DNA of 64,000 nt from CAYVTV01 sp964526475 (lineage in GTDB: Bacteria > Bacteroidota > Bacteroidia > Bacteroidales > GCA-2748055), in contig CAZGKF010000003.1 in NCBI GenBank assembly GCA_964526475.1, positions 57,563 through 121,562 of the forward strand, given 5' to 3'. Positions within the stretch are counted from its first letter, which is position 1. The number at the start of each line of letters is the position of its first letter. Position numbers and translations under genes: made by a program. This document shows positions 44,005 through 53,214 of the stretch, in pieces. The notes under the pieces were generated by a model, which had not been told where the DNA came from, did not search any database, and worked only from the letters and a program-made list of their open reading frames with translations.

Positions 44005-44012
44005 TAAATTTG
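44005..44012 (+). promoter_or_regulatory. -7 promoter element before hypAB
   Basis: TAAATTTG, an exact TAnnTTTG match, in the 165-base gap between hypE and hypA and about 108 bases before hypA. It suggests that hypAB can be transcribed separately from hypFCDE. Confidence 0.45.
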
Positions 44013-44120
44013 AGCAATCAAAACATATTGCCAAAAATGCTTCTGGTTCACAGAATAAAAAATATTCTTATTAATCCTTATACAAAAAATAAAGGGTAAG
44101 TATATTTAGTTTAATATTTT

Positions 44121-44465
44121 ATGCACGAAATAAGAATAGCCGAAGATCTTAAGAAAATTATTCTGGATGTTTCCAGTCAGAATAATTTAAAAAAAGTTAA
44201 TTGTGTAAATGTACAGTTTGGTGAATTGGTGCATATTGTACCTGAAATATTTCGAATTGCATTTGAAGAATCATCTAAGAGTTCTGTTTTTGGAGGTGCC
44301 CTGCTGGATATAGAGATATTACCTGTAAAATTGAAATGTGAAGTATGCCAACATGAGTTCTTTATTAAGAAGAGCGGTGTGTATGCCTGTTCCAACTGTA
44401 ATTCCAATAACATTGAGATAACACAAGGAAAAGAAATATTAATTAAAAGCATAGAAGGAGAATAA
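44121..44465 (+). CDS. hypA: nickel metallochaperone HypA
   Basis: A 114-residue HypA. It starts MHEIRIAEDL, where His2 is the conserved nickel ligand, and has the zinc site CEVCQHEF and CSNCNSNN. VNVQFGELVHIVPEIFRIAFEE is typical. It passes nickel to the large-subunit precursor with HypB, which follows after four bases. Confidence 0.95.
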   Translation: MHEIRIAEDLKKIILDVSSQNNLKKVNCVNVQFGELVHIVPEIFRIAFEESSKSSVFGGALLDIEILPVKLKCEVCQHEFFIKKSGVYACSNCNSNNIEITQGKEILIKSIEGE

Positions 44466-44469
44466 AAAA

Positions 44470-45126
44470 ATGGAAATAAAAATTATGAAAAACATCCTCG
44501 ACCGCAACCTGAACAAGGCGAACGAAGTTAGGAAACTACTTAAAGATAAGAGGGTTTTAATGGGAAACCTGATAAGCTCTCCGGGGGCAGGAAAAACAAC
44601 TCTGCTGGAACTTACAATTGAAGCATTAAAAAGTAAATTCGCTATTGGTGTAGTTGAGGGAGATATAACTACCGACAGGGATGCTCAACGTTTAAAGAAG
44701 TATAATATACCCATTGTGGTAATTAATACAGAAGGAGGGTGTCACCTTGATTCGCACAGCATTTCAAAAGTTCTGCCTGAGTTTGATCTGGAAAAGCTGG
44801 ATATTTTGTTTGTGGAAAATGTTGGGAATCTTATTTGCCCCTCACAATTTGATCTCGGAGAATCCTTTAAAATTGCTATTACCAGCACAACCGAGGGAGA
44901 CGATAAACCTGTAAAATACCCAATGTTATTCAGAGAAGCCAAAGCGGTCATTCTGAATAAAACAGATCTGACAAAATACACCAATTTCAATTATGATCAT
45001 TTTCTTTCTGATCTCAGACAGATCAATCCTTCGGTCCCTTTGTTTCCATTATCATGTATGACAAAAGAAGGGCTGGATAATTGGTTGAAATGGATGGAGG
45101 ATCTGATTGCCGGAAATTCTCAATAG
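44470..45126 (+). CDS. hypB: hydrogenase nickel-incorporation GTPase HypB
   Basis: A 218-residue GTPase. The P-loop is NLISSPGAGKTTLLE; VEGDITTDRDAQRL, NTEGGCHLDSHSISKVL (with the Cys-His metal site at the dimer interface), FVENVGNLICP and LNKTDL follow. It lacks both the N-terminal CxxCGC metal site and the His-rich stretch seen in some HypB proteins, so it probably does not store nickel. It would energise nickel delivery with HypA. Confidence 0.95.
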   Translation: MEIKIMKNILDRNLNKANEVRKLLKDKRVLMGNLISSPGAGKTTLLELTIEALKSKFAIGVVEGDITTDRDAQRLKKYNIPIVVINTEGGCHLDSHSISKVLPEFDLEKLDILFVENVGNLICPSQFDLGESFKIAITSTTEGDDKPVKYPMLFREAKAVILNKTDLTKYTNFNYDHFLSDLRQINPSVPLFPLSCMTKEGLDNWLKWMEDLIAGNSQ

Positions 45127-45370
45127 GGTTTAAGTTGGACAGAAGGACCCGGAGAATTCCCAGTGTGGAACTGACAGTCAATGAGCAAAAATGTACTCAC
45201 CAAAATTGAATATGTCAAACAAAATTATAACGGAGATACAGGGTAGTTTGTTATATGTGCTATGCGATCATTCATTAATTTAATTATTTACTATCAGAGA
45301 ATTATGGAAGTAAAGGCCTGCAGTTTGGGAATGCATAAAGTAAGAGGTATAAAATTTTACATCAAAACAA

Positions 45371-47335
45371 TCAATCCCTATGATCCGGAACCATATCCCC
45401 GTTCTGTTCATAATCCTTCATGGAAAGAAATGAATATGTATAACTCATTGGTATTATTGAATTATAATCATCAACAGTTGCTCCTGACAAACATGCATTT
45501 ATGATACGCTTTCCGGTTCCGGATAACTGTGGTGTTAAAAATTTTCCTAATTCTTTTTTAAAAAAATTTATTAATATTTCTGCACCTGCATCATAACCCT
45601 CGGTTCCAATATCGTTTTGTCTGTAAACCTTAAGAAACCTGGAGGGTATTTTTGCTCCTTCAATGGTAAGATAATTCAATTCATATCCTAACAATGAACA
45701 TCTCGCATTCTGGTACTGATCTATTCTTAATTTTGCATTCCCCCTGCGTGTAAGATATTCCCGCATCAACAGTTGGGGCTTAAATCCAACTTTCCATACT
45801 CCTATATACTGATTTGGAACCAAAGTATACCTCATCCGAGGAGTTTGAATTATCTGTTCAAGAAGCAGGTTGGCATGTGTTACCTGCTTTCCGGTGGCAA
45901 AAGGCCAGTAGGATCCTACTCCTTCCGATTCCATCCCCTCAGAGCCTATAATGCTTGGATTGGCATGTCCGCGTGGTGATACAAGTCTCCAAAGCCATGC
46001 CAGGGCGGGAGGAAGAATGTGAAACAACCCGATAATGCCAAAGTTCGGATTTTCAGCTGAGCAAGGTGGTGTACGTACCCCAAAACTTCTTATATCTACT
46101 GTAACCGGTTTATTAATAATACCTGGTACAATGTCCCTTGGCAGAATAATCCTTGGATTAGGACATCTCTTCCCGGGTTCGTCTTCCGTATGATCCCATA
46201 TAAGCGCTGTACAGTCAGGATTTGTTTTTATATTAAGGAATAATAAAGGTTTTTCGGGTTTGATTGAAATTTTCTCAAGAAATGGGTCATCACCATAATT
46301 ATTTACATTATCGACACGAATAAACCATGCACTCTCTGCATCAAACACGGTAAGCTTCCCATTCTCTTTTTGCAAAGACGGATGACATAAAGCCATATCG
46401 TCAGTAACCGGATTGAATGAACAAAAAAGTGGCAGATTGATTAATCTTTTTTCACCAGTCTGGATATTTTGTCCTATCATGATCTGCCCATCCGGTTCTC
46501 TTACAATATGTTGAAGCATCTCGCTCTTCCCTCCGCCACTGGCCCCTTCGTGCATAAAAGTTGTTATATTGTCATAAGGGCTCACAACCTGAACAGTAGA
46601 GCAATGAGCTGTGATCCATCCCTCTTTTTCACCTTTGGTTAACAAGGCTCCGTATAATCCTTTCTTTGCACTTGGACCAGGATATAAATTAAATGAATAT
46701 ATCTCATGAAGATTTTCCGTACGGTTATGCACAACCACCTGTTTCCCTTTGAAATGGGTATGCCGGAACGGAGGAGCAACATAAATAATGGAATCAATTG
46801 AAAACCCTTCAGGTAATTCCTTTACAGGAATAATTTTTTGTAACATAGACAATCCCATTGCAAAAAAACCTGCATTTGCCGGAACAATAGCTATGCCTCC
46901 AAGTCCGATAGTATCCATCCCGGCGAAATAAAAAAATACTCCCAGTTCCTGTTCTTTCAACCATTCCAGGGTTTCTCTCTTTAGAATCTCAAAACTGCAA
47001 CCATACTTAGTACTAAACCTTTCTTTATCACTTGGCAAATCATCTCCAATTGAAACGGTATCCGGGTCTCTCCTTCTCATATATGTTTCCGTGTAGTTTA
47101 CTGATATCCCGTTTGTTACTCTGTGAACTATAGCTTCAACATAATCACCTTTACCAGGTATATCATACTTCACTTCATAAGTATTATTGCCTTCTCCATT
47201 GAATGAAGCCATCATTAATTGTTGCGAAGAATCAAACACACGAAAATTCCTGCAATTGCTTAGCAGCATTGAAGTATCTTCAGGAAGGACTATTTTCTTT
47301 TCAATTAAAATCTCAAATAACTCTTTTGTTAACAT
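45371..47335 (-). CDS. DUF4914-type P-loop protein (PEP carboxykinase/HPr kinase-like fold)
   Basis: A 654-residue soluble protein, start chosen at the ATG at 47335 (MLTKELFEIL). It has a Walker-A-like loop in MHEGASGGGKSEMLQHI (about residue 268), close to the kinase loop of PEP carboxykinase and HPr kinase, with further conserved-looking stretches AGMDTIGLGGIAIVPANAGFFAMG, SRGHANPSIIG-like VSPRGHANPSI and GSYWPFATGKQV. I believe it belongs to the DUF4914 family, which has no firm function. It is convergent with hypB and monocistronic. An exact -7 element (TATTTTTG, 47346-47339) ends four bases before this ATG. Confidence 0.72.
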   Translation of the reverse strand: MLTKELFEILIEKKIVLPEDTSMLLSNCRNFRVFDSSQQLMMASFNGEGNNTYEVKYDIPGKGDYVEAIVHRVTNGISVNYTETYMRRRDPDTVSIGDDLPSDKERFSTKYGCSFEILKRETLEWLKEQELGVFFYFAGMDTIGLGGIAIVPANAGFFAMGLSMLQKIIPVKELPEGFSIDSIIYVAPPFRHTHFKGKQVVVHNRTENLHEIYSFNLYPGPSAKKGLYGALLTKGEKEGWITAHCSTVQVVSPYDNITTFMHEGASGGGKSEMLQHIVREPDGQIMIGQNIQTGEKRLINLPLFCSFNPVTDDMALCHPSLQKENGKLTVFDAESAWFIRVDNVNNYGDDPFLEKISIKPEKPLLFLNIKTNPDCTALIWDHTEDEPGKRCPNPRIILPRDIVPGIINKPVTVDIRSFGVRTPPCSAENPNFGIIGLFHILPPALAWLWRLVSPRGHANPSIIGSEGMESEGVGSYWPFATGKQVTHANLLLEQIIQTPRMRYTLVPNQYIGVWKVGFKPQLLMREYLTRRGNAKLRIDQYQNARCSLLGYELNYLTIEGAKIPSRFLKVYRQNDIGTEGYDAGAEILINFFKKELGKFLTPQLSGTGKRIINACLSGATVDDYNSIIPMSYTYSFLSMKDYEQNGDMVPDHRD

Positions 47336-47709
47336 AACCAAAAATATAGTTTATACAATTTTTATCAGCACTGCCATTTTTATTTATATGGCTTTTTAAT
47401 TCCACCATTATCTATTATCCGGTAACCAGGGATTATATTTACAAAAAGGCCCTGATTAACTACCAAAAAATTAGTAGCAAATAAGCTGAGCTGCAATTTT
47501 AATTCCCAACAATTAATTCGGGGAGAACAAGCTTATTTATTAAGACTACCGGATTTTAGAACGATCTTAAATTTAACTCAGGCAAAGATACTCAATTTGA
47601 AACTAAAAAATCAAATATTGTATTAATTCAATATCTGAAATAGTCTTTATAAATATTGTTAAACTAACAGAATTCAGTTGATTTTTATAACCTAAAAAAT
47701 TGCTGAAGT
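47336..47709. other. AT-rich intergenic region with a long inverted repeat
   Basis: About 374 bases without a gene between the DUF4914-type gene's 5' end and an SRPBCC gene's 3' end (both minus strand). AAATAAGCT at 47479-47487 pairs perfectly with AGCTTATTT at 47530-47538, and a CCC/GGG pair lies inside the loop. This may be part of a terminator or small RNA; no coding potential was seen. Confidence 0.4.
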
Positions 47710-48114
47710 CTAACGAAAGAACTTTTTCAATGCACCAAAATAATAACTATCCCATCCTTCCTTAATATCTTCAATAGCATCATCAGGAATATTGGCATGA
47801 TGCAGTTCAACTTTGGTTTTATTTTTATCAGGCGTGAGCGTTATTGTTACAACTGACTTTTCCGTCTGATTACCGAAAAACCATTCCTGAACGATTTTTT
47901 TTCCAGGTATAAATTCCATATTAACACCCGAAATATCCCCGTCAAAAAGAGAAAACTCCGTACCGGGTTCTTCTTCCATAACAGCCGGGAAACCAGTCCA
48001 AAGCTCAAGGGAAAGAGGTTTAACGAGCGCTGAATAAACTTCTTCGGGATCAGCATTGATGCTGTAGAATCGGTGGTAATTTTTCATAAACAGGAAATTA
48101 TCATGAGAGGTCAT
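47710..48114 (-). CDS. SRPBCC/AHSA1-domain protein
   Basis: A 134-residue START-like (AHSA1/polyketide-cyclase superfamily) protein. Signs are the N-terminal FYSINADPEEVYSALVKPLSLELWTGFPA, FSLFDGDISGVNMEFIPGKKIVQEWFF, and the long C-terminal helix DIKEGWDSYYFGALKKFF. These proteins bind hydrophobic ligands; the ligand is unknown. Its start overlaps the stop of the upstream DUF2721 gene; an internal start at MKNYHRFY (48087) is equally credible. Confidence 0.85.
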   Translation of the reverse strand: MTSHDNFLFMKNYHRFYSINADPEEVYSALVKPLSLELWTGFPAVMEEEPGTEFSLFDGDISGVNMEFIPGKKIVQEWFFGNQTEKSVVTITLTPDKNKTKVELHHANIPDDAIEDIKEGWDSYYFGALKKFFR

Positions 48115-48565
48115 TTATTTCAATCTTCACAATGCTATAACCTTTCCTGACCTCAATCGCGGCAAAAATAATCCCGGCCAGGACAAAAGTCATTCCAGCA
48201 AGAAAGCTAAGTACAATCATCCAATATAGATCTGCCACGTCTGTTAAAACCTGATAACCTATAAAAAGGGAAGATATAATAAAACATGCTATTGCAATGG
48301 AGTATGAAAATACAGTGTTCCTTACAAGAGCTATTCTGGTTATCAGCATACTTATCTGCTTATCAATACTTTTATGCCTTTGTTCGAAGTTATCCACCTT
48401 ATTCGCCTCATATCTCATTTTCCTTCTTTCTTCATTCAGCAAGCGAATTCTATTCACAACCAGTGAATATTTGTTATTCATTCCAAGCAACAATAAGCCA
48501 CAGGCAGAAATCATCAGTCCGGGAGCAAGCATTGATTGGATCAGGGAAGTTGCGGATACTGTCAT
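48101..48565 (-). CDS. DUF2721-family membrane protein
   Basis: A 154-residue protein with an N-terminal membrane segment (LIQSMLAPGLMISACGLLLLGM), a charged central coil (NRIRLLNEERRKMRYEANK and ISMLITRIALVRNTVF) and two further membrane segments. The pattern matches DUF2721, a small inner-membrane family of unknown role. It overlaps the SRPBCC gene by 14 bases and is probably co-transcribed with it. Confidence 0.8.
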   Translation of the reverse strand: MTVSATSLIQSMLAPGLMISACGLLLLGMNNKYSLVVNRIRLLNEERRKMRYEANKVDNFEQRHKSIDKQISMLITRIALVRNTVFSYSIAIACFIISSLFIGYQVLTDVADLYWMIVLSFLAGMTFVLAGIIFAAIEVRKGYSIVKIEINDLS

Positions 48566-48758
48566 TATAGTAAAGAATATGTATGAAATGTCAGGATGAA
48601 CATATAAACAGGAACTGTAAAATTACGGATTAATTGTTACCCATCAAATTTCCCACTGGTAAAACAGGAATATAGTTGAAGAAAAGTAATTAGAGAGATG
48701 TCTGTTCCCAAATTTATTGAATTATTCCTCCAATCCTATTTTTCCTTACCTTTATATC

Positions 48759-50012
48759 ATGAATCTGATAAGAAAAGACATAGAACTTATGGCACCTGCC
48801 GGCTCCCATGAATCTCTCATGGCTGCAATTCAGGCTGGTGCTGATTCGGTATATTTTGGTATTGAACAGCTGAATATGCGGGCCAGGTCTGCGGCCAATT
48901 TTAAGAAAAAAAATCTTCAGAAAATTATTTCAATAGCCAGAGAACACGGACTTAAAACATATCTCACACTAAATACAGTTATCTATAATGATGAACTGGA
49001 ACTTATGCGGGAAATCATTGATCTTGCAAGGAATAATCATATTAGCGCAATAATTGCTTCTGATCATGCAGCAATTGATTACGCTGTAAAAACCGGTGTT
49101 AAGGTCCATATTTCAACCCAGCTCAATGTAAGTAACATTGATACATTCCGCTTTTATTCAAAGTTTGCTGATGTTATCGTACTGGCAAGAGAGCTTGACC
49201 TGAGCCGTGTCAAGGAAATATATGAGGCTGTTGAACTTGAAAATATTACAGGCCCTTCCGGTCAAAAAGTCAAAATTGAAATGTTTATACATGGCGCTCT
49301 CTGTATGGCTGTATCGGGCAAATGCTATCTAAGTCTGCATGAATACGGTCATTCTGCCAACCGCGGTGATTGTTTCCAGATATGTAGAAGAGCCTACATA
49401 GTAAGCGACAAGGATTCTGGTAGTGAAATTGAAATCGACAATGAATATATTATGTCGCCAAAAGACCTTCGTACCATTCATTTTCTCGACAGGATTCTTG
49501 ATTCCGGTGTGCGTGTTTTAAAAATTGAAGGAAGGGCACGGCCTCCTGAATATGTAAAAACCGTAACAAATTGTTACAATGAAGCTATAACATCAATTAT
49601 CGATAAAACCTATGGAGTTGATAAAATAAAAGAATGGGAAGAAAGATTATCCACTGTCTTTAACAGGGGGTTCTGGGATGGTTACTACTTAGGAAAGCAA
49701 CTGGGAGAATGGAGCGGCATATATGGTTCAAAAGCCACAAAAAAGAAGCAATATTCAGGAAAATGCACCAACTACTTCAGCCGTTTAAAGGTTGCTGAAT
49801 TTCTGATAGAATCAGGAGAACTGAAACCCGGAGACGAAGTCCTTATAATGGGGCCAACTACAGGGGTAATAGAAACAACTGTGAAAGAATTACATACAGA
49901 CAAGGGGCCAGTTGGCGCTGCCTTCAAAGGTGAAAAAGCGAGTTTTCCAGTAGAAAATATTATCAGACGTTCAGATAAGCTCTATAAACTTTGGTCAGAA
50001 ATAGCTGAATAA
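48759..50012 (+). CDS. peptidase U32-family tRNA/rRNA hydroxylation protein (TrhP/RlhA-like)
   Basis: A 417-residue protein from the ATG at 48759 (MNLIRKDIELMAPAGSHESL). It carries the U32 signature EMFIHGALCMAVSGKCYLS with further cysteines in GDCFQICRRAY, which in RlhA/TrhP-type members bind an iron-sulfur cluster. Those proteins hydroxylate RNA using prephenate; other members are annotated as collagenase-like peptidases. The C-terminal part has a small beta-barrel (KPGDEVLIMGPTTGVIE). The longer frame upstream adds unconserved residues, and the TACCTTTA just before the ATG resembles a -7 element. Confidence 0.88.
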   Translation: MNLIRKDIELMAPAGSHESLMAAIQAGADSVYFGIEQLNMRARSAANFKKKNLQKIISIAREHGLKTYLTLNTVIYNDELELMREIIDLARNNHISAIIASDHAAIDYAVKTGVKVHISTQLNVSNIDTFRFYSKFADVIVLARELDLSRVKEIYEAVELENITGPSGQKVKIEMFIHGALCMAVSGKCYLSLHEYGHSANRGDCFQICRRAYIVSDKDSGSEIEIDNEYIMSPKDLRTIHFLDRILDSGVRVLKIEGRARPPEYVKTVTNCYNEAITSIIDKTYGVDKIKEWEERLSTVFNRGFWDGYYLGKQLGEWSGIYGSKATKKKQYSGKCTNYFSRLKVAEFLIESGELKPGDEVLIMGPTTGVIETTVKELHTDKGPVGAAFKGEKASFPVENIIRRSDKLYKLWSEIAE

Positions 50013-50016
50013 ATGA

Positions 50017-50724
50017 TTAGTATGCTTTTTTAATTTCTTCAGAAAACTTATTTTTTAACAGTCTGAGCTTTTCAATGGGAATATCTTTCCCATAAATCCT
50101 TACCACATCAAGTATTTCCCTTGTGTAGATGGCAGCAATTGCTGCATCAAAATTTGCATTATCTATATTGTTTTTTATGATTCCGGTTATCCTGGCAAAT
50201 ATCTGCCAGTTTATCTGTTTAGGAATACTAATGTAATACATTGATTGATCTTTGACATCCCTGTAAATTCCGTTTTCCAGCTCTTCAATAATAAAAGGTT
50301 TTTTGAGTTTAATAATCCCTGTGGCTGAAACATTTTTTGACCTGGCAAATTGTATTCCTTCTTCTGCAAAGCTTTCCTGCAACTTTCCTATAAGTTGATA
50401 ATTATCAAGATCTTTAACTCTTATACAATAATAAATATTATTCCCGAAACAAATAACACCTGCAGCCGCATCAAAATAATGATCAAAATATTTACGGATA
50501 TTCGCTGAAGTTCGTAATATTCTCACAGTGGAATATTTCTTTCTGGTAACAAGAAAAACAGAAACAGGTGATGGCTCACTGGGAAGATTAGCACCATGAT
50601 ATCCAGGATAAGGTTCTCCGGTTTCGAGTACAAGTGTGTTAGGCATAATCTGTTCTACAACTGTTACCAACTTTTCTTCCTTTGCTACTGCCCCGATCGT
50701 TTCAATAATTCTTTTTGCCTCCAT
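50017..50724 (-). CDS. conserved-looking hypothetical protein
   Basis: A 235-residue soluble protein without signal peptide or membrane segments. It begins with a helix (AKRIIETIGAVAKEEKLVTVVEQI), continues through mixed alpha/beta (VSVFLVTRKKYSTVRILRTSANI, GVICFGNNIYYCIRVKDL) and ends with a basic helix. I recognise no family. It is convergent with the U32 gene, four bases away, and reads away from the carotenoid genes. Its ordinary composition supports it as real. Confidence 0.6.
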   Translation of the reverse strand: MEAKRIIETIGAVAKEEKLVTVVEQIMPNTLVLETGEPYPGYHGANLPSEPSPVSVFLVTRKKYSTVRILRTSANIRKYFDHYFDAAAGVICFGNNIYYCIRVKDLDNYQLIGKLQESFAEEGIQFARSKNVSATGIIKLKKPFIIEELENGIYRDVKDQSMYYISIPKQINWQIFARITGIIKNNIDNANFDAAIAAIYTREILDVVRIYGKDIPIEKLRLLKNKFSEEIKKAY

Positions 50725-50809
50725 AATATTAAGATTTAAAGATACTATTTTCTGTAAATATAAAATTTTTTATCATCTGAAATTGTTTAAAACACAGAAA
50801 ACATGAATA

Positions 50810-51478
50810 TCACTTTAGCGCTAATCTCATTACTGAAAAGAATAAAAGCTGTATGAAAAAATATACTCTGAGTATTCGCGAATCTACTGAAAGCCTTAAA
50901 GCGACAAAAAGAGACGAGAATATAAAGGTAATAACAGCCCAGGCTAAATAATTTCTTACCGGAACTGTATTATTTACCCATTGCCAGTAATCCAGCTTCA
51001 TTGCAACGGGTTCCATCAGGTAATCAAAGATCACAATTAAAACTGTACTGAAAACCGTGATTAACCATCGAACAGGAATAATAATCCGGCTAATAGAGAT
51101 AGTCGCCATAATGAGTATAACCCAATTAAAAGCTATAACCACCGGCACATTTCTTATCTGCAAAAACATTGTATCTCCATAATTGTATTCCCCGAATATA
51201 TGGCCTGATTCCACCCCTGCAAGTTCAATGAAGTATGTCACCAGCAAAGCAATCAGGCTCCATAAACCAAGTTTTAATGAAGGATACTTTCTGAATACAT
51301 AAAAAATAACAACTAAATTGGAAAACAGGAGAAAACCATCGGTCATTGTGATAACATACTCAAGTGTATAGGGTATTAAATGAAAAATAAGCCCTGCACC
51401 ATAAAGAAAGGCCAGTAAAAAAGTAACACATTCTTCATACACAGGGGATTTGCAAAAAAAACGCTTCAAAAATTGCAT
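50810..51478 (-). CDS. carotenoid biosynthesis membrane protein (CruF / DUF422-like)
   Basis: A 222-residue protein with about seven membrane segments. ELAGVESGHIFGEYNYGDTMFLQIRNVPVVIAFNW and DYLMEPVAMKLDYWQW are the conserved DUF422/CruF motifs (acidic residues in membrane helices). CruF-type proteins hydrate the 1,2 double bond of gamma-carotene or lycopene derivatives; others of the family act elsewhere in C40/C50 carotenoid formation. It is divergent from crtI (256 bases), consistent with a shared carotenoid locus. Confidence 0.82.
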   Translation of the reverse strand: MQFLKRFFCKSPVYEECVTFLLAFLYGAGLIFHLIPYTLEYVITMTDGFLLFSNLVVIFYVFRKYPSLKLGLWSLIALLVTYFIELAGVESGHIFGEYNYGDTMFLQIRNVPVVIAFNWVILIMATISISRIIIPVRWLITVFSTVLIVIFDYLMEPVAMKLDYWQWVNNTVPVRNYLAWAVITFIFSSLFVALRLSVDSRILRVYFFIQLLFFSVMRLALK

Positions 51479-51733
51479 GGGATTTTAATTATGCGTTTAT
51501 CAATTTGTAATAAATTTTAAACAAAAAAACCGGTCTATTGTTTCTGCAATAAATAAAATTAGTTAAATTTCAATTTGTTAACATACATAATAAATATGAA
51601 TTAGGAATGTTTTTATTGTTTTAAATCATATCCTCAACATTAAGTTATAAAAAAATGATAATCCTGAACAGTTTTTTCAATTCTTCATTTTTATATCTTC
51701 AAAAAATATAATTTCATAATAATCCTTTCAGGG

Positions 51734-53206
51734 ATGTCAGATAAAACAGTTCATATAATAGGTTCGGGGTTCGCAGGACTTTCTGCTGCTGCATCGCTTG
51801 CTCAAAAAGGATACAGGGTTGAGGTATTTGAAAAAAACAGCACGCCGGGAGGAAGAGCACGTAAACTTGAAGAGAACGGATACCGTTTTGATATGGGACC
51901 AACATGGTATTGGATGCCCGATGTTTTTGAGAAATTTTTTAATCTTTTTGGGAAAACCACATCCGATTATTATGAACTTAAAAGAGTTGATCCCGGATAT
52001 CGTATGTTTTTCGGTAAAGATAATTACCTGGATATTCCATCTGATGAAAACCAGCTATACAGTTTATTCGAGAATATTGAACAGGGAAGTGGCAAAAAGC
52101 TTAAAAATTTTCTTATAAATTCTGAATATAAGTACAACATCGGGATAAATAAGCTCGTATATCTTCCGGGCAATTCCCCGCTTGAATTGGTCCGATGGGA
52201 TTTATTAAGGGGTATTCTGAAAATGGATGTATTCCGCTCGGTTTCAAAATATGTACACAGCCATTTCAAAGATCCCCGTCTCCGTCAAATACTTGAATTT
52301 CCGGTAATTTTTCTGGGTGCCACACCGCAAAACACTCCTGCTCTTTATACTCTTATGAATTATGCAGATCTTAAATTAGGCACATGGTATCCCCTTGGAG
52401 GAATGTATAGTGTTGTGGAAGCTATCAAAGCTGTTGCGGAGGAATATGGAGCAATATTTCACCTTAATGCAAATGTTGAAGAAATATTAATTAAAAATCA
52501 TTTAATCAGCGGATTAAAAGTTAATGGTAATATAGTTTCATCTGATATTGTTATAGGATCAGCTGACTACAATCATGTAGAACAAAAGTTACTCCCGGAA
52601 AAATACAGAAGATACAGTCACAGATACTGGGAAAACAGGGTAATGGCTCCTTCCTCTTTGCTTTTCTATCTGGGAGTTTCCCGTCAACTTGAAAATCTGA
52701 TTCACCATAATTTATTTTTTGATGAAGATTTTCTGGCCCATGCCGGTGAAATATATGAAAACCCTCGCTGGCCATCAAAACCTGCAATCTATGTTTCGCG
52801 AAATACAAGTTCAGACCCCACTGTTGCACCTCATGGTCACGATAACCTTATCATTCTTATTCCTGTTGCTCCGGGGCTGACTGATACAGAAGAAATAAGA
52901 GAACACTATTTTTCTCATGTCATAGAAAGACTTGAAAAGATTACAAAACAGGAGATAAAAAAATATATTGTTTATAAAAAATCTTACGCTCACAGGGATT
53001 TTATAAGTGATTACAATTCTTTTAAGGGAAACGCATACGGTTTAGCAAATACTTTGCTGCAGACGGCAAATCTTAAACCCAGAATGCGCAGTAAAGTGAA
53101 AAATCTTTTTTTTACAGGTCAGCTCACGGTTCCCGGACCGGGAGTTCCTCCTACAATAATTTCAGGGCAAGTTGTTGCTGATCAGATTGAAAATCTATTT
53201 AACTAA
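51734..53206 (+). CDS. crtI: phytoene desaturase CrtI
   Basis: A 490-residue CrtI-type FAD enzyme. The N-terminal dinucleotide fold reads VHIIGSGFAGLSAAASLA with ENSTPGGRAR-like EKNSTPGGRARKL and DMGPTWYWMPDVF; the C-terminal signature is LFFTGQLTVPGPGVPPTIISGQVVADQI. It desaturates phytoene towards lycopene at the membrane. A related member (CrtD-type) cannot be fully excluded, but the neighbouring crtB fits CrtI. It is followed after eight bases by crtB. Confidence 0.93.
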   Translation: MSDKTVHIIGSGFAGLSAAASLAQKGYRVEVFEKNSTPGGRARKLEENGYRFDMGPTWYWMPDVFEKFFNLFGKTTSDYYELKRVDPGYRMFFGKDNYLDIPSDENQLYSLFENIEQGSGKKLKNFLINSEYKYNIGINKLVYLPGNSPLELVRWDLLRGILKMDVFRSVSKYVHSHFKDPRLRQILEFPVIFLGATPQNTPALYTLMNYADLKLGTWYPLGGMYSVVEAIKAVAEEYGAIFHLNANVEEILIKNHLISGLKVNGNIVSSDIVIGSADYNHVEQKLLPEKYRRYSHRYWENRVMAPSSLLFYLGVSRQLENLIHHNLFFDEDFLAHAGEIYENPRWPSKPAIYVSRNTSSDPTVAPHGHDNLIILIPVAPGLTDTEEIREHYFSHVIERLEKITKQEIKKYIVYKKSYAHRDFISDYNSFKGNAYGLANTLLQTANLKPRMRSKVKNLFFTGQLTVPGPGVPPTIISGQVVADQIENLFN

Positions 53207-53214
53207 TACTTTAT

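Noticed and set aside
45262..45504. 80-residue plus-strand reading frame after hypB
   Set aside because: It overlaps the 3' end of the DUF4914-type gene on the opposite strand, has no family resemblance and looks like a shadow frame.
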